From assembly GCA_022509005.1 (NCBI GenBank), contig JAFLUC010000009.1, positions 1 through 45,842 of the forward strand: a stretch of 45,842 nt of DNA. Direction: 5' to 3'. Shown piece after piece: positions 10,601 to 18,764 of this stretch. The notes below the pieces were generated by a model. That model was not told the origin of the DNA. It saw only the letters and a list, made by a program, of their open reading frames with translations, and ran no database searches. The translations under genes and the position numbers were made by a program. Source of the stretch: Oscillospiraceae bacterium (GTDB lineage: Bacteria > Bacillota > Clostridia > UBA1381). Position 1 is the stretch's first letter. Each line of letters begins with the position of its first letter.

Positions 10601-13600
10601 CCGTGCCCTTGGTTGAGTATGTATTTGTAAACTCAGCCTCGGATGCTGCATATGACACGATCTCACCGGTATCATTAACAGCCTCAGACATATTGAATCC
10701 GGCAGTAGGGAGCTCTGTTACTGTATATTGGATATGAGTCGGGAGCTTTTCTATAACAAATTTCTGTTCTGCCCCTATTGTGAACGTACCTCCGTCACCA
10801 ATTGTACCTTCGCTTAACTTCTTCCCATCACTGTCATAAATGACATAATTATATGAATCTGTGACAGGAAGTCTATCTTCTCCGCCGTCTTTCGCTTTCG
10901 TGGTCAGCCGCAGCTCGAAGGTGAACTTTTTGTCTGCTGCTGCATTGGTTGCATTTACTATGTGCTTTGTAACGCTCAGCATTCCGTATGGATAGTATTT
11001 ATTGACAAATTCCCAAACGCTGTCATCCTCCGGAGCTTCTGTACCATCCCCGTCTGCCTTCGGAGCAGGGGTTACCTCAATATAATCATCAACGTATTGC
11101 TCCTTTAATGCGTACACAATCTCTTCGCCATTTTCATACTTGGGCAGATCGACAAACGTCCCCTCCCAGCTATCGCCGTAAAGAGTATAGGTTCTGCCGG
11201 TGAACACGCCGTTTGCATACAGCTCAACTATGACGGAGGAAGGTCTTTTCCGCGCCGCGTTCTCATTGTCGTCCCACACCTTCCTTAGAGGGATGCTGAT
11301 CTTTTCGGGATTATGCTTATTCGTCAGAGTGATCTCCATATTACCGTCAGGGAGAAAACGGTTGCTTATCGTTAAGTTATAGTCATAATTCTTGTCAGGG
11401 TCTTTCTCCCCGGAATATGTAAAATCTTCCGGATTCTCGGAACAGGTGTATTTTATAGGCTTGCCGTCATCGTCATATATCTTGAGCTTTTTAAAGCTGT
11501 CCTTCCAATCATTCTCATCGCTGAGTATGACATATTTTTCGGTTTTGTTACCGTTTTCTTCCAGATAAATTTTAATCGTCTCGGGGCGCACTCCGTCTCT
11601 GTTATTGTCATCCTCCCATACCTTTACGATTTTCAGCTCGTTTGAAAAGATGCCCACCTTTGTATAGTTTGACGGAGCATAGTGATATGATCCCTCTGGT
11701 GCCGTATCTGTTGTCTGGACATAGCTCACATGCGCCCTGTTATATGCATGAGCATTATTGCCTGGATCTGTTATATCTCCCGTTTTGCTTAAATAATCAG
11801 CATCATCCTCATACGGTGCACGCATATGCAGATAGATCGATAAGGAGCTGTTCGCTTTGAGCTCGAAAAATTTGCTGTGATCCTCGTCAGCATACAGACA
11901 AACCGCGATCGCCGTGACCTCAGACATATTCTCCGGCACCGTTGTGGACCAGACAAGCGCTCCGTCTTTTTTGTCGGTCTGCAAACGCTCTACCATAATC
12001 TCGGTGCTGTCTGTTTTGCTGTCGCCATACGATGACAGATCAAGCTGAGGGACGGTACTGTAATATACGACCGGATACGCGCCCTGTTTTTCAACCGCAT
12101 CCGTATCAACGGACACAAGATGACCGTTCCACTGCCATTTATCGCCCGCATCCGCGTCATCGCCGCTCGGAGTATAATTCTCAATGGAATCAAACAGTAT
12201 GATATCATTTGTAACTGTATCGAAAGAGGAAGCGATAGTCAGCTTATATGTATACAGACCATCCTCCTGAATATTAACCTCGTCCGCCGAGCCGCCCGAT
12301 CCGAAATCATCCGCCTGCACGCTCTTTGTAAGACCGGTCTTAGCACTCATATTGATCTCTTCGTATTCAAGCTGATCTCCCGCCATAACGAACGATGAGT
12401 TCTCTTGAGGTTTCAGAATATCATCCAGATTGTTAAGATCGGGATACTTTTTGCGCACATCCTTTTGCGATTGTCCGTCTCCGCCAGACCATTCTTTAAC
12501 GTTTCCGATTATATCCGCATCATCATCAAATGCCGCAACGTTTTTGAAATCATCCAGATCTATGCGGCCATCGCGTATAGTATCCCAAGACAGGTACGAC
12601 TTAAACTTAAGCGTGTGCGTGTTTTTATAGCCCTCAACAGGATAATTTTCATCGTCAGGGTGCTTGTCGGATTTTGTTTTGTCCATAGAATTAGGATTTG
12701 CGTAACTGATGCGATCTGTAAGCTCTACCTGCACGCAAAGCAGAGTCCGTCCTGTACCTTTATAGTTCCTTACGGTCCATGCATTTATAACACGGTCGCC
12801 CTCGCTGACCTCAATAGAGCTGAGATCTACCTCTACCCCAACGGGCAGCAGGTCATAGTACACACCCGACTTGGCATTCGGAATGCCGCCATCGGCCAGA
12901 ACCTCGGCATAGTCGCTTGGTGAGGTGATGTTTGACTGCTGCGTCAGCTCAAGCTCTGAATGCAGTACAACACGACGGTTTACCACGTCATTTTCTGTCG
13001 TATGCATATAGAATTTCTTATCAAGCTCCGCCGCAACCTTGAACTCTCTGCCGTGCATATGGGCATTGGCGGAGGATGATCTTTCCGATTCTTCCATCGG
13101 CTTCGTTTTATCTTCGCCATAGGCGGAGGAATTCGATGTATTCCTCAGAGTAAACAGGATGTAGTCCTCGTCATCATATTCCAGGCTTTTTTGAATCCTC
13201 GACTTCATTTGATCCGAAGGATACACGCGCATTCCGACAGTTCCGTCTATCTGCACAAACGCAGCATGCGCCTCAACCTCAAATTTCACGCCTGAAACAC
13301 CCTTCGGAAGATTTACACGATTGTCGGAAACGCCAACACCTTTATAGGGTGCCCCCTCTGCTGTCAGTATTTCTTCTTGGCTGTCCCAGTTTAATTTTGC
13401 TAATTCTATCCATTCATCGCCTATTTTACCGTACAGCGTCACCGGCGGTCTCGGAGTTATCTCCTGGTGGTTATAAGCCCATCTGTATACAGGCTCTTCT
13501 TTTCCATCCACTACTGTCGTTCCTATCTGTATTTCTTTCGGGTCTTTATATATATACGCATTAAGGTTCGTTATATCGACATAGCCGATATCAATGTCCT

Positions 13601-15629
13601 CCGTGGTCAGATTCTTATAGTCCGTTTTTGTAACCTGATCTGTAAAATAATAATCGGAATCCTCTAATACGAACCTGAATGGTTCGTCTGAATCTACTAT
13701 ATTCAAATTTTCATCAAGATACTCCGCCGCAGCCGAAATAGTGGACTTGATAGTGTATGGCACATAAACAGTATCGCCCAAAAGAACCTTGTTCAACGAC
13801 AGATTGTCTCGCTTGCTGGCTCTTCTGCCGTCATCATAGACAGATGCGACGGTTTTATTCAAACCGGATATAATAGGAACGTCCCATTGCTCCAGATATA
13901 AATTCGGGAAAACCCATGTGTAGGTGTTTGTTTCCGGATCATACACTTTTTCCTTATAAAGATCATTATGGCTCAGAGCGTAAAACCACCGGTGTCTGTA
14001 GATTTTGTCTCCATACCACTCGTCAATATTACCGGAATAATTATATAACTTCTCCGATAGCGAAAAATCACAGCCCTCGCCGTTATCGGTCCATTCATAT
14101 ACCCATTTATTTGGGTCGTCAGGATCTGCATTGCCGCTGTTCATCCGCACTGTGCTCCACGAATCTTTACCATCCTTGATCTCAAGATCCATATATCCCG
14201 GGCGGCGTTCTCTTGAGTCATTATCATCGACCCAGAGCTTTTCAAATCTGTAGGTGACGGGTTTTCGGGTTTCCACCTTGGCCTCATTACTATCCTTTGA
14301 ATCAGTTTCACCGTCATCCTTACCGATTACAGAAATTGTATGTGTATTTTTAATTTCAGTCATCTTGCTTGGATCGTCAAGGTATTCCGGAAAATCATCA
14401 CGCTTATACGCTGTCCAGACATAGGCGGTTTTTGCCGTAAGGCTATAGCCCGCATAAAGCCGTGCCTTAACGGTTTTTCCATCCGTGGATCTCACGTAAT
14501 ATACTCCTTCTCCTCCGCCGCCTCCCGCAAGATCAGACGAATCGGCACAGTTTGACACACCGAGCATAATACCGTTATGCTCAGTCTCAACAGTATCTTC
14601 AATATACATATCAAACGGCTGGCTGCCCTTAGCCGTTGCAGCTACATACCAGCGGATATATCCGTAGTCTTTAGGATCAGCGCCATCAGGCAGTGCTCCC
14701 AAAAGCTCCTTTGGCATATCATCCGGGGGATTACCCCACCAGATATCATAGCTTTCTGCCGTAGTATTATACGCTGTTTTGTATGCTTCATCAACCTCTA
14801 TATATGTATCAACGTGCGCTTTAATCTCGTTACTTTTCATACTCACGCTATCACCGTTCGGCGTTTTGACCGTAACCGTCGCGCTGAAATCTTTCGACCA
14901 TGCATCATCCGCTATTTTTTCCGATGCGACATTGCTGAACGTACCCTGGAGCATTATCTTACTCGTTGATTCTATTTTCTTAACGTTGGTTATAACTATA
15001 GTATCACCTACGCGCTTCCATGCGAACTCAACGTTTCGATCCGGATCTTCGGGAACAGACAATGAAAGAGTACCGCATTCCTCTCCTGCTCTGTCCTCCC
15101 AGAGCCAGGCCGGGAATGTGATCTCAATCTCGCCAGGCTCGTATGATTGCTGACCCGACAATGAAAAGTCAAGCTGGAACTGCTGGTTCGGCAGCTTTTC
15201 CCCGTCCGGTCTCAATTCCAGATCGCCGAAATATGCGGGATCGTCCTCATCGTAGCTTGAGCTTACCCAGCGAAGATATACATTATTGATGGTAACGCCA
15301 TCCTTTGTCTCAGGCTCCTGTGCCGGCGGTGTTTTCGGATTGCTCGGTTTCGATTCGTCCGGTTCCTCCGACTCATCCGCAATAGCCGTAATACCGCCGT
15401 TTATAATATTAATAGTCTCTTCCTCAAGCTCTGACATGTCAAGAAGACGATCGTCGGACGCATAGGTTTTAACCAGCCGATCATGCTTTACATAACCGGC
15501 ATCCTCACCGGCATAGATTTCTTCCAATATATTTTCTACAGCAAGTACTATCGGAGAAGCATTCTGAAAAATCATCATGAAGCCCAACCATGCCGCTGCT
15601 ATTCTGTGTTTTATATTATTTCTTTTCAT
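4659..15629 (-). CDS. Giant LPXTG-anchored adhesin with isopeptide, leucine-rich and InlB-type repeats
   Basis: The protein has 3656 residues. A signal peptide (about 1-31) and a Pro/Glu linker (about 85-106) are followed by a large N-terminal adhesive region to about 1325. Two Cna-B-type repeats follow (about 1330 and 1440; VKVWEDDNNRDGVRP, RKVWDDNENAARKRP). Then two module types roughly alternate. Type A (GxLSVSK...LPxGxxYxVEE...FxNxY) begins near 1547, 1980, 2224, 3199 and 3488. Type B, a pilin isopeptide-linkage-like domain with Lys in KKxxxG and Glu in YxYxIRE, begins near 1677, 1817, 2100, 3047 and 3325. The A module at 2224 is interrupted by about 690 residues: a BspA-like leucine-rich region (about 2500-2660) and two InlB-type repeats around a MucBP-like segment. 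A DnaJ-like CxxCxGxG pair sits at 1935-1956. The C-terminus has LPTTG at 3620-3624, a membrane helix and KRR. It should be sortase-anchored and probably serves in attachment. The gene has its own promoter and is monocistronic. Confidence 0.93.
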   Translation of the reverse strand: MKRNNIKHRIAAAWLGFMMIFQNASPIVLAVENILEEIYAGEDAGYVKHDRLVKTYASDDRLLDMSELEEETINIINGGITAIADESEEPDESKPSNPKTPPAQEPETKDGVTINNVYLRWVSSSYDEDDPAYFGDLELRPDGEKLPNQQFQLDFSLSGQQSYEPGEIEITFPAWLWEDRAGEECGTLSLSVPEDPDRNVEFAWKRVGDTIVITNVKKIESTSKIMLQGTFSNVASEKIADDAWSKDFSATVTVKTPNGDSVSMKSNEIKAHVDTYIEVDEAYKTAYNTTAESYDIWWGNPPDDMPKELLGALPDGADPKDYGYIRWYVAATAKGSQPFDMYIEDTVETEHNGIMLGVSNCADSSDLAGGGGGEGVYYVRSTDGKTVKARLYAGYSLTAKTAYVWTAYKRDDFPEYLDDPSKMTEIKNTHTISVIGKDDGETDSKDSNEAKVETRKPVTYRFEKLWVDDNDSRERRPGYMDLEIKDGKDSWSTVRMNSGNADPDDPNKWVYEWTDNGEGCDFSLSEKLYNYSGNIDEWYGDKIYRHRWFYALSHNDLYKEKVYDPETNTYTWVFPNLYLEQWDVPIISGLNKTVASVYDDGRRASKRDNLSLNKVLLGDTVYVPYTIKSTISAAAEYLDENLNIVDSDEPFRFVLEDSDYYFTDQVTKTDYKNLTTEDIDIGYVDITNLNAYIYKDPKEIQIGTTVVDGKEEPVYRWAYNHQEITPRPPVTLYGKIGDEWIELAKLNWDSQEEILTAEGAPYKGVGVSDNRVNLPKGVSGVKFEVEAHAAFVQIDGTVGMRVYPSDQMKSRIQKSLEYDDEDYILFTLRNTSNSSAYGEDKTKPMEESERSSSANAHMHGREFKVAAELDKKFYMHTTENDVVNRRVVLHSELELTQQSNITSPSDYAEVLADGGIPNAKSGVYYDLLPVGVEVDLSSIEVSEGDRVINAWTVRNYKGTGRTLLCVQVELTDRISYANPNSMDKTKSDKHPDDENYPVEGYKNTHTLKFKSYLSWDTIRDGRIDLDDFKNVAAFDDDADIIGNVKEWSGGDGQSQKDVRKKYPDLNNLDDILKPQENSSFVMAGDQLEYEEINMSAKTGLTKSVQADDFGSGGSADEVNIQEDGLYTYKLTIASSFDTVTNDIILFDSIENYTPSGDDADAGDKWQWNGHLVSVDTDAVEKQGAYPVVYYSTVPQLDLSSYGDSKTDSTEIMVERLQTDKKDGALVWSTTVPENMSEVTAIAVCLYADEDHSKFFELKANSSLSIYLHMRAPYEDDADYLSKTGDITDPGNNAHAYNRAHVSYVQTTDTAPEGSYHYAPSNYTKVGIFSNELKIVKVWEDDNNRDGVRPETIKIYLEENGNKTEKYVILSDENDWKDSFKKLKIYDDDGKPIKYTCSENPEDFTYSGEKDPDKNYDYNLTISNRFLPDGNMEITLTNKHNPEKISIPLRKVWDDNENAARKRPSSVIVELYANGVFTGRTYTLYGDSWEGTFVDLPKYENGEEIVYALKEQYVDDYIEVTPAPKADGDGTEAPEDDSVWEFVNKYYPYGMLSVTKHIVNATNAAADKKFTFELRLTTKAKDGGEDRLPVTDSYNYVIYDSDGKKLSEGTIGDGGTFTIGAEQKFVIEKLPTHIQYTVTELPTAGFNMSEAVNDTGEIVSYAASEAEFTNTYSTKGTASIAAKKTINGRVLESAQFRFNLKLVESCSPDGETIPGDNKLIRTAYNDAGGSVSFGQITYGNDDDGWTYVYEITEENTQKSGYTYDNSAYRVKVTVSDNGNGTMKCAVTYIDKDGNEIPEAEMPENEKFRPEFINEYHAERSLTLRAWKSIDGGSLASTDKFDFDLYRREDGKPKVEWITSVQNNESGVIDFENLKFTEADAGKTYWFYICERKGSDERFIYSEEIIGYRVTVTDNGDGTLGFSQDTYIIPEKALHKCEGCDGSGTVSGGICGTCGGFGYTANIMWKPPTENDSPQIVNGLKDGSLSISKVIEGSGDTDTEFSFTVKLIGDKIESKLEANENIIEYTIDGVTHTSEVNDDGEFIIKLKGGEKALIEDLPAGTIFQISETDIPNGWDVVSQDNPSGSIEAITESKAIFTNRYDPNVTSVSFIGFKYLDGTTAEEGRFTFDLFEVDKFEKPREETYLGEAVTERGGLIRFRTIEYEKEGTYYYIVRESSDVQDPNITYDDHEEQITVVVTTGNNGALHAKVTYSGSAGSSMQFNNTTKSGGLTISKIAEVFDKNKDTNFKFKINFYDESGPISGDEFEWTVKDGDGNVIKSGMGSENIAEEKVSEETYSAIGDDLLITGFGMGGLMRARLDEPQPEAVDYSALTPMNMLLGIIAGQDNEMSEDIAVISNEDDGIMPLADEVISADAYTPPSDEILANGKILRQDTYNYSSTVSGVTWKVIETGRTITVYDTNNNGNLTKDAAGNMIVVSIPERVLLIEPTNGIEGTLGSGWDNAPNWNNGNYKADNSAQVTTVIIKDRVYTPNGGVRDGGNNNLAQMFQGFRNLVYADLRGLDASRTNRSNGQFKNIFTNCVNLRTAIFGGEDKSVRAINDVKNIFSGCTNLTNIEVFGIDYIENYDLDLNSTFYYCSSVKTIDVSKWKFGSAKTVKLDNLFSGCTSLEYLNISGWDVSKVTSTSYMFNGCSSLRRVTLDASFYDNAVMPVLPTPPTTGGYTGKWVLESQAGYPFTKQDYAYTPQELKTNMNNGSAPSGTYVWQRGSYTIEFDKGEDGASGYMTDAWSYSDEVYNIPNCKFTYPGYVFVGWKAEGSDIIYPQNGVIPANRYGHGESVKLVAQWVSEDDESLIRFNAKHYLEDDERHEQYADGDLSTIAYKDPETVLYRQLEGTTVTIYPNQYKGYVALDTAKTVKVAAGMNDIEFRYRLIRYTVHFDGNGADGVTEDDGSVTEGGTMEAADMVGNVKQTLTNRYTKNDNIFLGWNTQPDGSGDWYSASSAIENIAGDGETITLYAQWLPVGESITGHTGKEIIITCKAGETIEFSDLPAGIRYEIEEIDNPSGWNVDEYGGYAGTVPADGCAAAHVKNVYSAKGDAVITAHKQLRDASLTSGAFAFELSDDESFSPEHIIDTKSNGEVDRSIGSYEEDGSLTPNPWYGTASVIFDQLTFTTPGEYIYYIREKIPGESDEGYDPTMDYDESVVQVIVTVTDEYGNGTLTTKVDYFDSDTPITDGGALFENSIKTGILSVSKTVENASGDVADYYFTFNVTLKDAEGNPLSGDYEYALKRSDSAADGDETGRKTITIDEGKGSFSIKGGETIVIYGLPDGATYTVEEIQQTNFTIKSRTGDTGTIKYDDPDAAHAEFTNYYSSDQLRLTAKKNFVGGELEDGMFEFELLEEFKPSAEDEGSGEDSGESSDGGSDEIMGVSEDGSEDENIVEIKGTKYRRLETVGVDRNGMISFTPIDILGLDFTETHEYHFVYYIREVIPLESGGIWYDTDLEQIDVYVTQDSSGQMNIIMRPEEHSIEFVNYALYDLEVSKTVPGIFADTDEEFNFVLTLDNGAVGFPEGMMYTTVSDSSGESESQKLVLEDGKFRFKLKADEKIIFKNLPYGTTYKIEEAKNDDYRPSITVIGDDGAVISEGTINSTIPGNNISVEYENTRIPKLPTTGGRGVMLFGAGGSVLLAMAALLFIYRKRREMIN

Positions 15630-15677
15630 AGGATTCTATCCTTTCAAACCAACAATTAAAGACATGTACTCTATAAT

Positions 15678-15706
15678 ATAATATCATGTTTGTCATTTTA
15701 TGTCAA
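15678..15706 (-). promoter_or_regulatory. Promoter of the giant adhesin with overlapping inverted repeat
   Basis: On the minus strand TTGACA (15701-15706) and TATTAT (15678-15683) have a 17-bp spacer. A 7-bp-arm inverted repeat, ATGTCAA / TTGACAT (15700-15706 and 15714-15720), covers the -35 box, and another TGTCA lies at 15691-15695. This could be an operator. An AAAGGA site precedes ATG 15629. Confidence 0.8.
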
Positions 15707-15723
15707 GCTAAATTTGACATAAA

Positions 15724-15752
15724 AAATAAGGCACCCTTAGGATGCCTTATTT
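15724..15752 (-). terminator. Terminator after the PL11 lyase gene
   Basis: A 10-bp stem (AAATAAGGCA / TGCCTTATTT, plus two more pairs after a mismatch) with a TTA loop is followed on the minus strand by TTTTTT. It separates the lyase transcript from the adhesin promoter, so the adhesin is transcribed independently. Confidence 0.85.
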
Positions 15753-15762
15753 CACTATTCAA

Positions 15763-18744
15763 TTAATCTGTTATTGCAAATGCAAGCTCTGCGATTTCCG
15801 TATCCTCGTCATCAAGTGATACATACTTCACATATGTCGGATACGGCGGTACACCGAAGTAGAACTTCTCGTATACTCCGCTCTTACCCGAGCTTATGCG
15901 GTTGCTTACAGCGAGCTGCCAGTCTGTACCATTGCCGCTGTACATTATATCGAAATGATGCTGCTTGTCATCACCGAACATAACAACCGCTGCCGGTGTA
16001 GCAAACCAGTTAGCCTTCTGGAATATTATCTCGCCGCCTGCCGGACATGTCCATGTTGTTGTCGGGTCGTAATCCGCAACAGCTGAGCCGTCAGTGTCGT
16101 TAGATGTTGTAATTGCCACAGGATCATATCTTAAGCCGCGCGTCTTATCTCCGTAATCTTCGATATCCGCATAATTCGGTGTTCTTACAGCCTTTGATGT
16201 CGCGTTGATCTTAGCTTTTACTTCATCCGCGTTATCAAGCGGTTTTTCGATTGTTGAGATATATACAAGACCGTCATAGTAATCCACATACTTACCGAGC
16301 GCCTCTGCTATGAAGCGTACCGGAACCATTGTTCTCTCGTTTTCAACAACCGGAACAGTGTCCATTTCACCCTTGCCTACGCTGTCATTGCCTTTGCTGC
16401 TCTTGTGGCTAATTGTATATGCCGTCTCGCCAGGCTTCATCGTTATCGCTGTATCGCCCTTGGTATCTCTTACCGTTATTGTGATTTCTGTTGTTTCATC
16501 ATCATAATTAACAGTCGCGCCAAATGCCTCAGCGATAAATCTGAGCGGAACCAATGTTCTGTCCTCAGCGTCGAGATACGGCTTAACCGCCGGATTTTCG
16601 TTATCAACAAGCACCTTTGCGCCGTTTACGAGCGCTGTAGGATTATCAAGCACAAGCTCAACAGTATCGCCGAAATACAGCTCGTCTACGCTGTAGCTCT
16701 TGCGTGTTGCTAAATCAGGATTTGTTATCTTGTTTCCGTCAGCATCAAGTGTGAATACTTGAGGAACAGGCACTTCCTTCATATCGTAGCCGAGGTTATA
16801 GCTTACATGCGGCGGCTGGTTGTAACAGTTGTTCTGCCAGATTACCGCGTTATAATACTCGCTGTCTGATGTGAGTGTCGGGATTCTGTATGCTGTAGGC
16901 TCTGTTGTTGTGTAGATTCTCAGTGACTTATTATCATTTGCCGGGAATATCAGTTCCTCACGCCAGTCACCGAAAATATCAGCCTGTATACACGGATTTG
17001 ACTTAGCCGCATTTATTGAATGAGCGCCTACTGCCTTAAAGATCGCGTGAACCTTTTCATCATCAGGATCATACTTATAAACGCCGTTTCCGTCCTCTAT
17101 CTCACGTCCGAGATCGCCGTCCCAATAGATAGCGAAGTTAGCCGGGATAGAATAATTTGTCGAAAGAACCGTACCGTCAGCCGCTATCAATGCGCCGTAT
17201 GCCGACCATGCCTCTTCACCCTCGTATCTTGGGTCAATATCAGCCGTTGCACCTCTGCCAACGTCTGTACCGGTGTTCAGTCCATAAAGTATCTCACCGG
17301 TTCTCGCGTCACGCATTGCAAAGCCGTAAGCTGCACCGCCCGATTCCTGAACCGTGAACATCTCAAGACCCGGTCTTGACGGAAGTAAATCTCCCAGATG
17401 CAGCGCGTCACCATGACCGAGACCTGTTGTATACATCGGTGTACCGTCGTGATCGATCGCTAAGTTACCGAACATGATCTCGTCCTTGCCGTCAAAGTCA
17501 ACATCGGCTACTGTGAGGTTGTGATAGCCCTGACCGTTTTTGCTCGGATCAGTATCCTTTGCTCTCGGATAATAATGCGAATCAAAAGTCCAGTCCTCAA
17601 CTATCTTTCCGTCCTCAAGGTGCCATGCGCCTATGCAGGTTCTGTCATAATAGCCTCTTGACTGTATAAATGATGTGCGGACGCCGTCAAATGTCGCAAC
17701 GCCGCCGAGATAACGCTCCGAACGGTTGCCCCAGTCGTCACCCCATGAGTCTATACCCCATTCTGTGCCGTCATCCCATGTACCTGTGCTCTGCGGATAA
17801 TAGTCAATCGTATCGATTATAGAACCATCCTCACCTTTGAATACTGTAAGATACAGCGGACCGTCAAGGTTCTTGCCGTTATTATTCTTGTACCATTCAG
17901 CCTTTGCGTCGCCTATGACCTCGCCCGTGCCGCTAACCGTGCCATCCGCCGTGCGGCATGCCATTTCCGCCTTGCCGTCTCCGTCAAAATCGGCTACCAT
18001 AAACTGGGTGTCATGCTCGCCGGAACGGATATTCGGACCCATGTTCACACGCCACATAAATGTGCCGTCAAGCTCATAGCCGTCAAGATAGCATATACTT
18101 GTATAGCCGCCCTTTCCCGCGTCACGCGTTATTGCGTTCCATTTTATAACGAACTCATATTCACCATCGCCGTCAAGATCTGCTACAGCGATCTCACCAG
18201 GGCCGTATTCTCCGGGATTTCCCGGTTCGCCCTCTACCTCTGCCGGAGCTGGCGGCTCGCCTAACGGGATCTCATAATATCCATCCCATACCGAAACCTC
18301 TTCGCACTTCTCGCCCTCAGCACCATCCACAACCGTACTTACCGAATACTTGTCGCTCAGCTTACCGTCAATATCGGTGTAGTTTGTCAGATCAAGCGGC
18401 GCACTGTTAAGCTTTGTGCCGTTCTTGTAGAGATTGTATTTTACATTAATACTCTCTGTGCCCTTCCAACGCCATGAGATGAAGTTGCCGTTATCTGTTT
18501 TTACAGCAACAAGCCCTCTGCCCATATCCTCAACCTGACGCTGAATGTTTGGACGAGCGTTAATAAGCTTCTGCGTTTCGGCCGCTGATTCAGCATACGT
18601 GCCTACGCTGATATTATCGCCCGGCGTGCACTTGATCGTGGTTGTTCCATTCAGATCAGAAGCAAAAGCGCCTGTGAACGAGCTTGTCAGCATTGCAATT
18701 GCAGATGATGCCGCAATCGTGTTTCTTGCAAATCTCTTTTTCAT
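15763..18744 (-). CDS. Secreted rhamnogalacturonan lyase, polysaccharide lyase family 11
   Basis: This 993-residue exported enzyme has a signal peptide (1-29, ending AFASD). The lyase core, about 60-650, matches family PL11 (YesW/YesX-like), which cleaves the rhamnogalacturonan-I backbone of pectin by beta-elimination. Its beta-propeller carries acidic calcium-binding repeats such as DLDGDGEYEF, DFDGDGKAEM and DVDFDGKDEI, and ends with PPHVSYNLGYDM. Next come two halves of a copper-amine-oxidase-N-like module (about 705-830; LVPLRFIAEAFG and MVPVRFIAEALG), a domain common in clostridial exoproteins and likely for surface retention. A C-terminal F5/8-type (CBM-like) domain covers about 850-993. 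The SD AGAGAGGA lies before ATG 18744, only 20 nt after the upstream gene, so it is probably the last gene of a three-gene operon. Confidence 0.93.
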   Translation of the reverse strand: MKKRFARNTIAASSAIAMLTSSFTGAFASDLNGTTTIKCTPGDNISVGTYAESAAETQKLINARPNIQRQVEDMGRGLVAVKTDNGNFISWRWKGTESINVKYNLYKNGTKLNSAPLDLTNYTDIDGKLSDKYSVSTVVDGAEGEKCEEVSVWDGYYEIPLGEPPAPAEVEGEPGNPGEYGPGEIAVADLDGDGEYEFVIKWNAITRDAGKGGYTSICYLDGYELDGTFMWRVNMGPNIRSGEHDTQFMVADFDGDGKAEMACRTADGTVSGTGEVIGDAKAEWYKNNNGKNLDGPLYLTVFKGEDGSIIDTIDYYPQSTGTWDDGTEWGIDSWGDDWGNRSERYLGGVATFDGVRTSFIQSRGYYDRTCIGAWHLEDGKIVEDWTFDSHYYPRAKDTDPSKNGQGYHNLTVADVDFDGKDEIMFGNLAIDHDGTPMYTTGLGHGDALHLGDLLPSRPGLEMFTVQESGGAAYGFAMRDARTGEILYGLNTGTDVGRGATADIDPRYEGEEAWSAYGALIAADGTVLSTNYSIPANFAIYWDGDLGREIEDGNGVYKYDPDDEKVHAIFKAVGAHSINAAKSNPCIQADIFGDWREELIFPANDNKSLRIYTTTEPTAYRIPTLTSDSEYYNAVIWQNNCYNQPPHVSYNLGYDMKEVPVPQVFTLDADGNKITNPDLATRKSYSVDELYFGDTVELVLDNPTALVNGAKVLVDNENPAVKPYLDAEDRTLVPLRFIAEAFGATVNYDDETTEITITVRDTKGDTAITMKPGETAYTISHKSSKGNDSVGKGEMDTVPVVENERTMVPVRFIAEALGKYVDYYDGLVYISTIEKPLDNADEVKAKINATSKAVRTPNYADIEDYGDKTRGLRYDPVAITTSNDTDGSAVADYDPTTTWTCPAGGEIIFQKANWFATPAAVVMFGDDKQHHFDIMYSGNGTDWQLAVSNRISSGKSGVYEKFYFGVPPYPTYVKYVSLDDEDTEIAELAFAITD

Positions 18745-18764
18745 AGTTATTTTCCTCTCTTAAT

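Noticed and set aside
15714..15742. TTGACA on the plus strand as a divergent promoter
   Set aside because: No -10 hexamer lies 16-18 bp downstream and it would read into the antisense of the lyase terminator; better explained as one arm of the inverted repeat.
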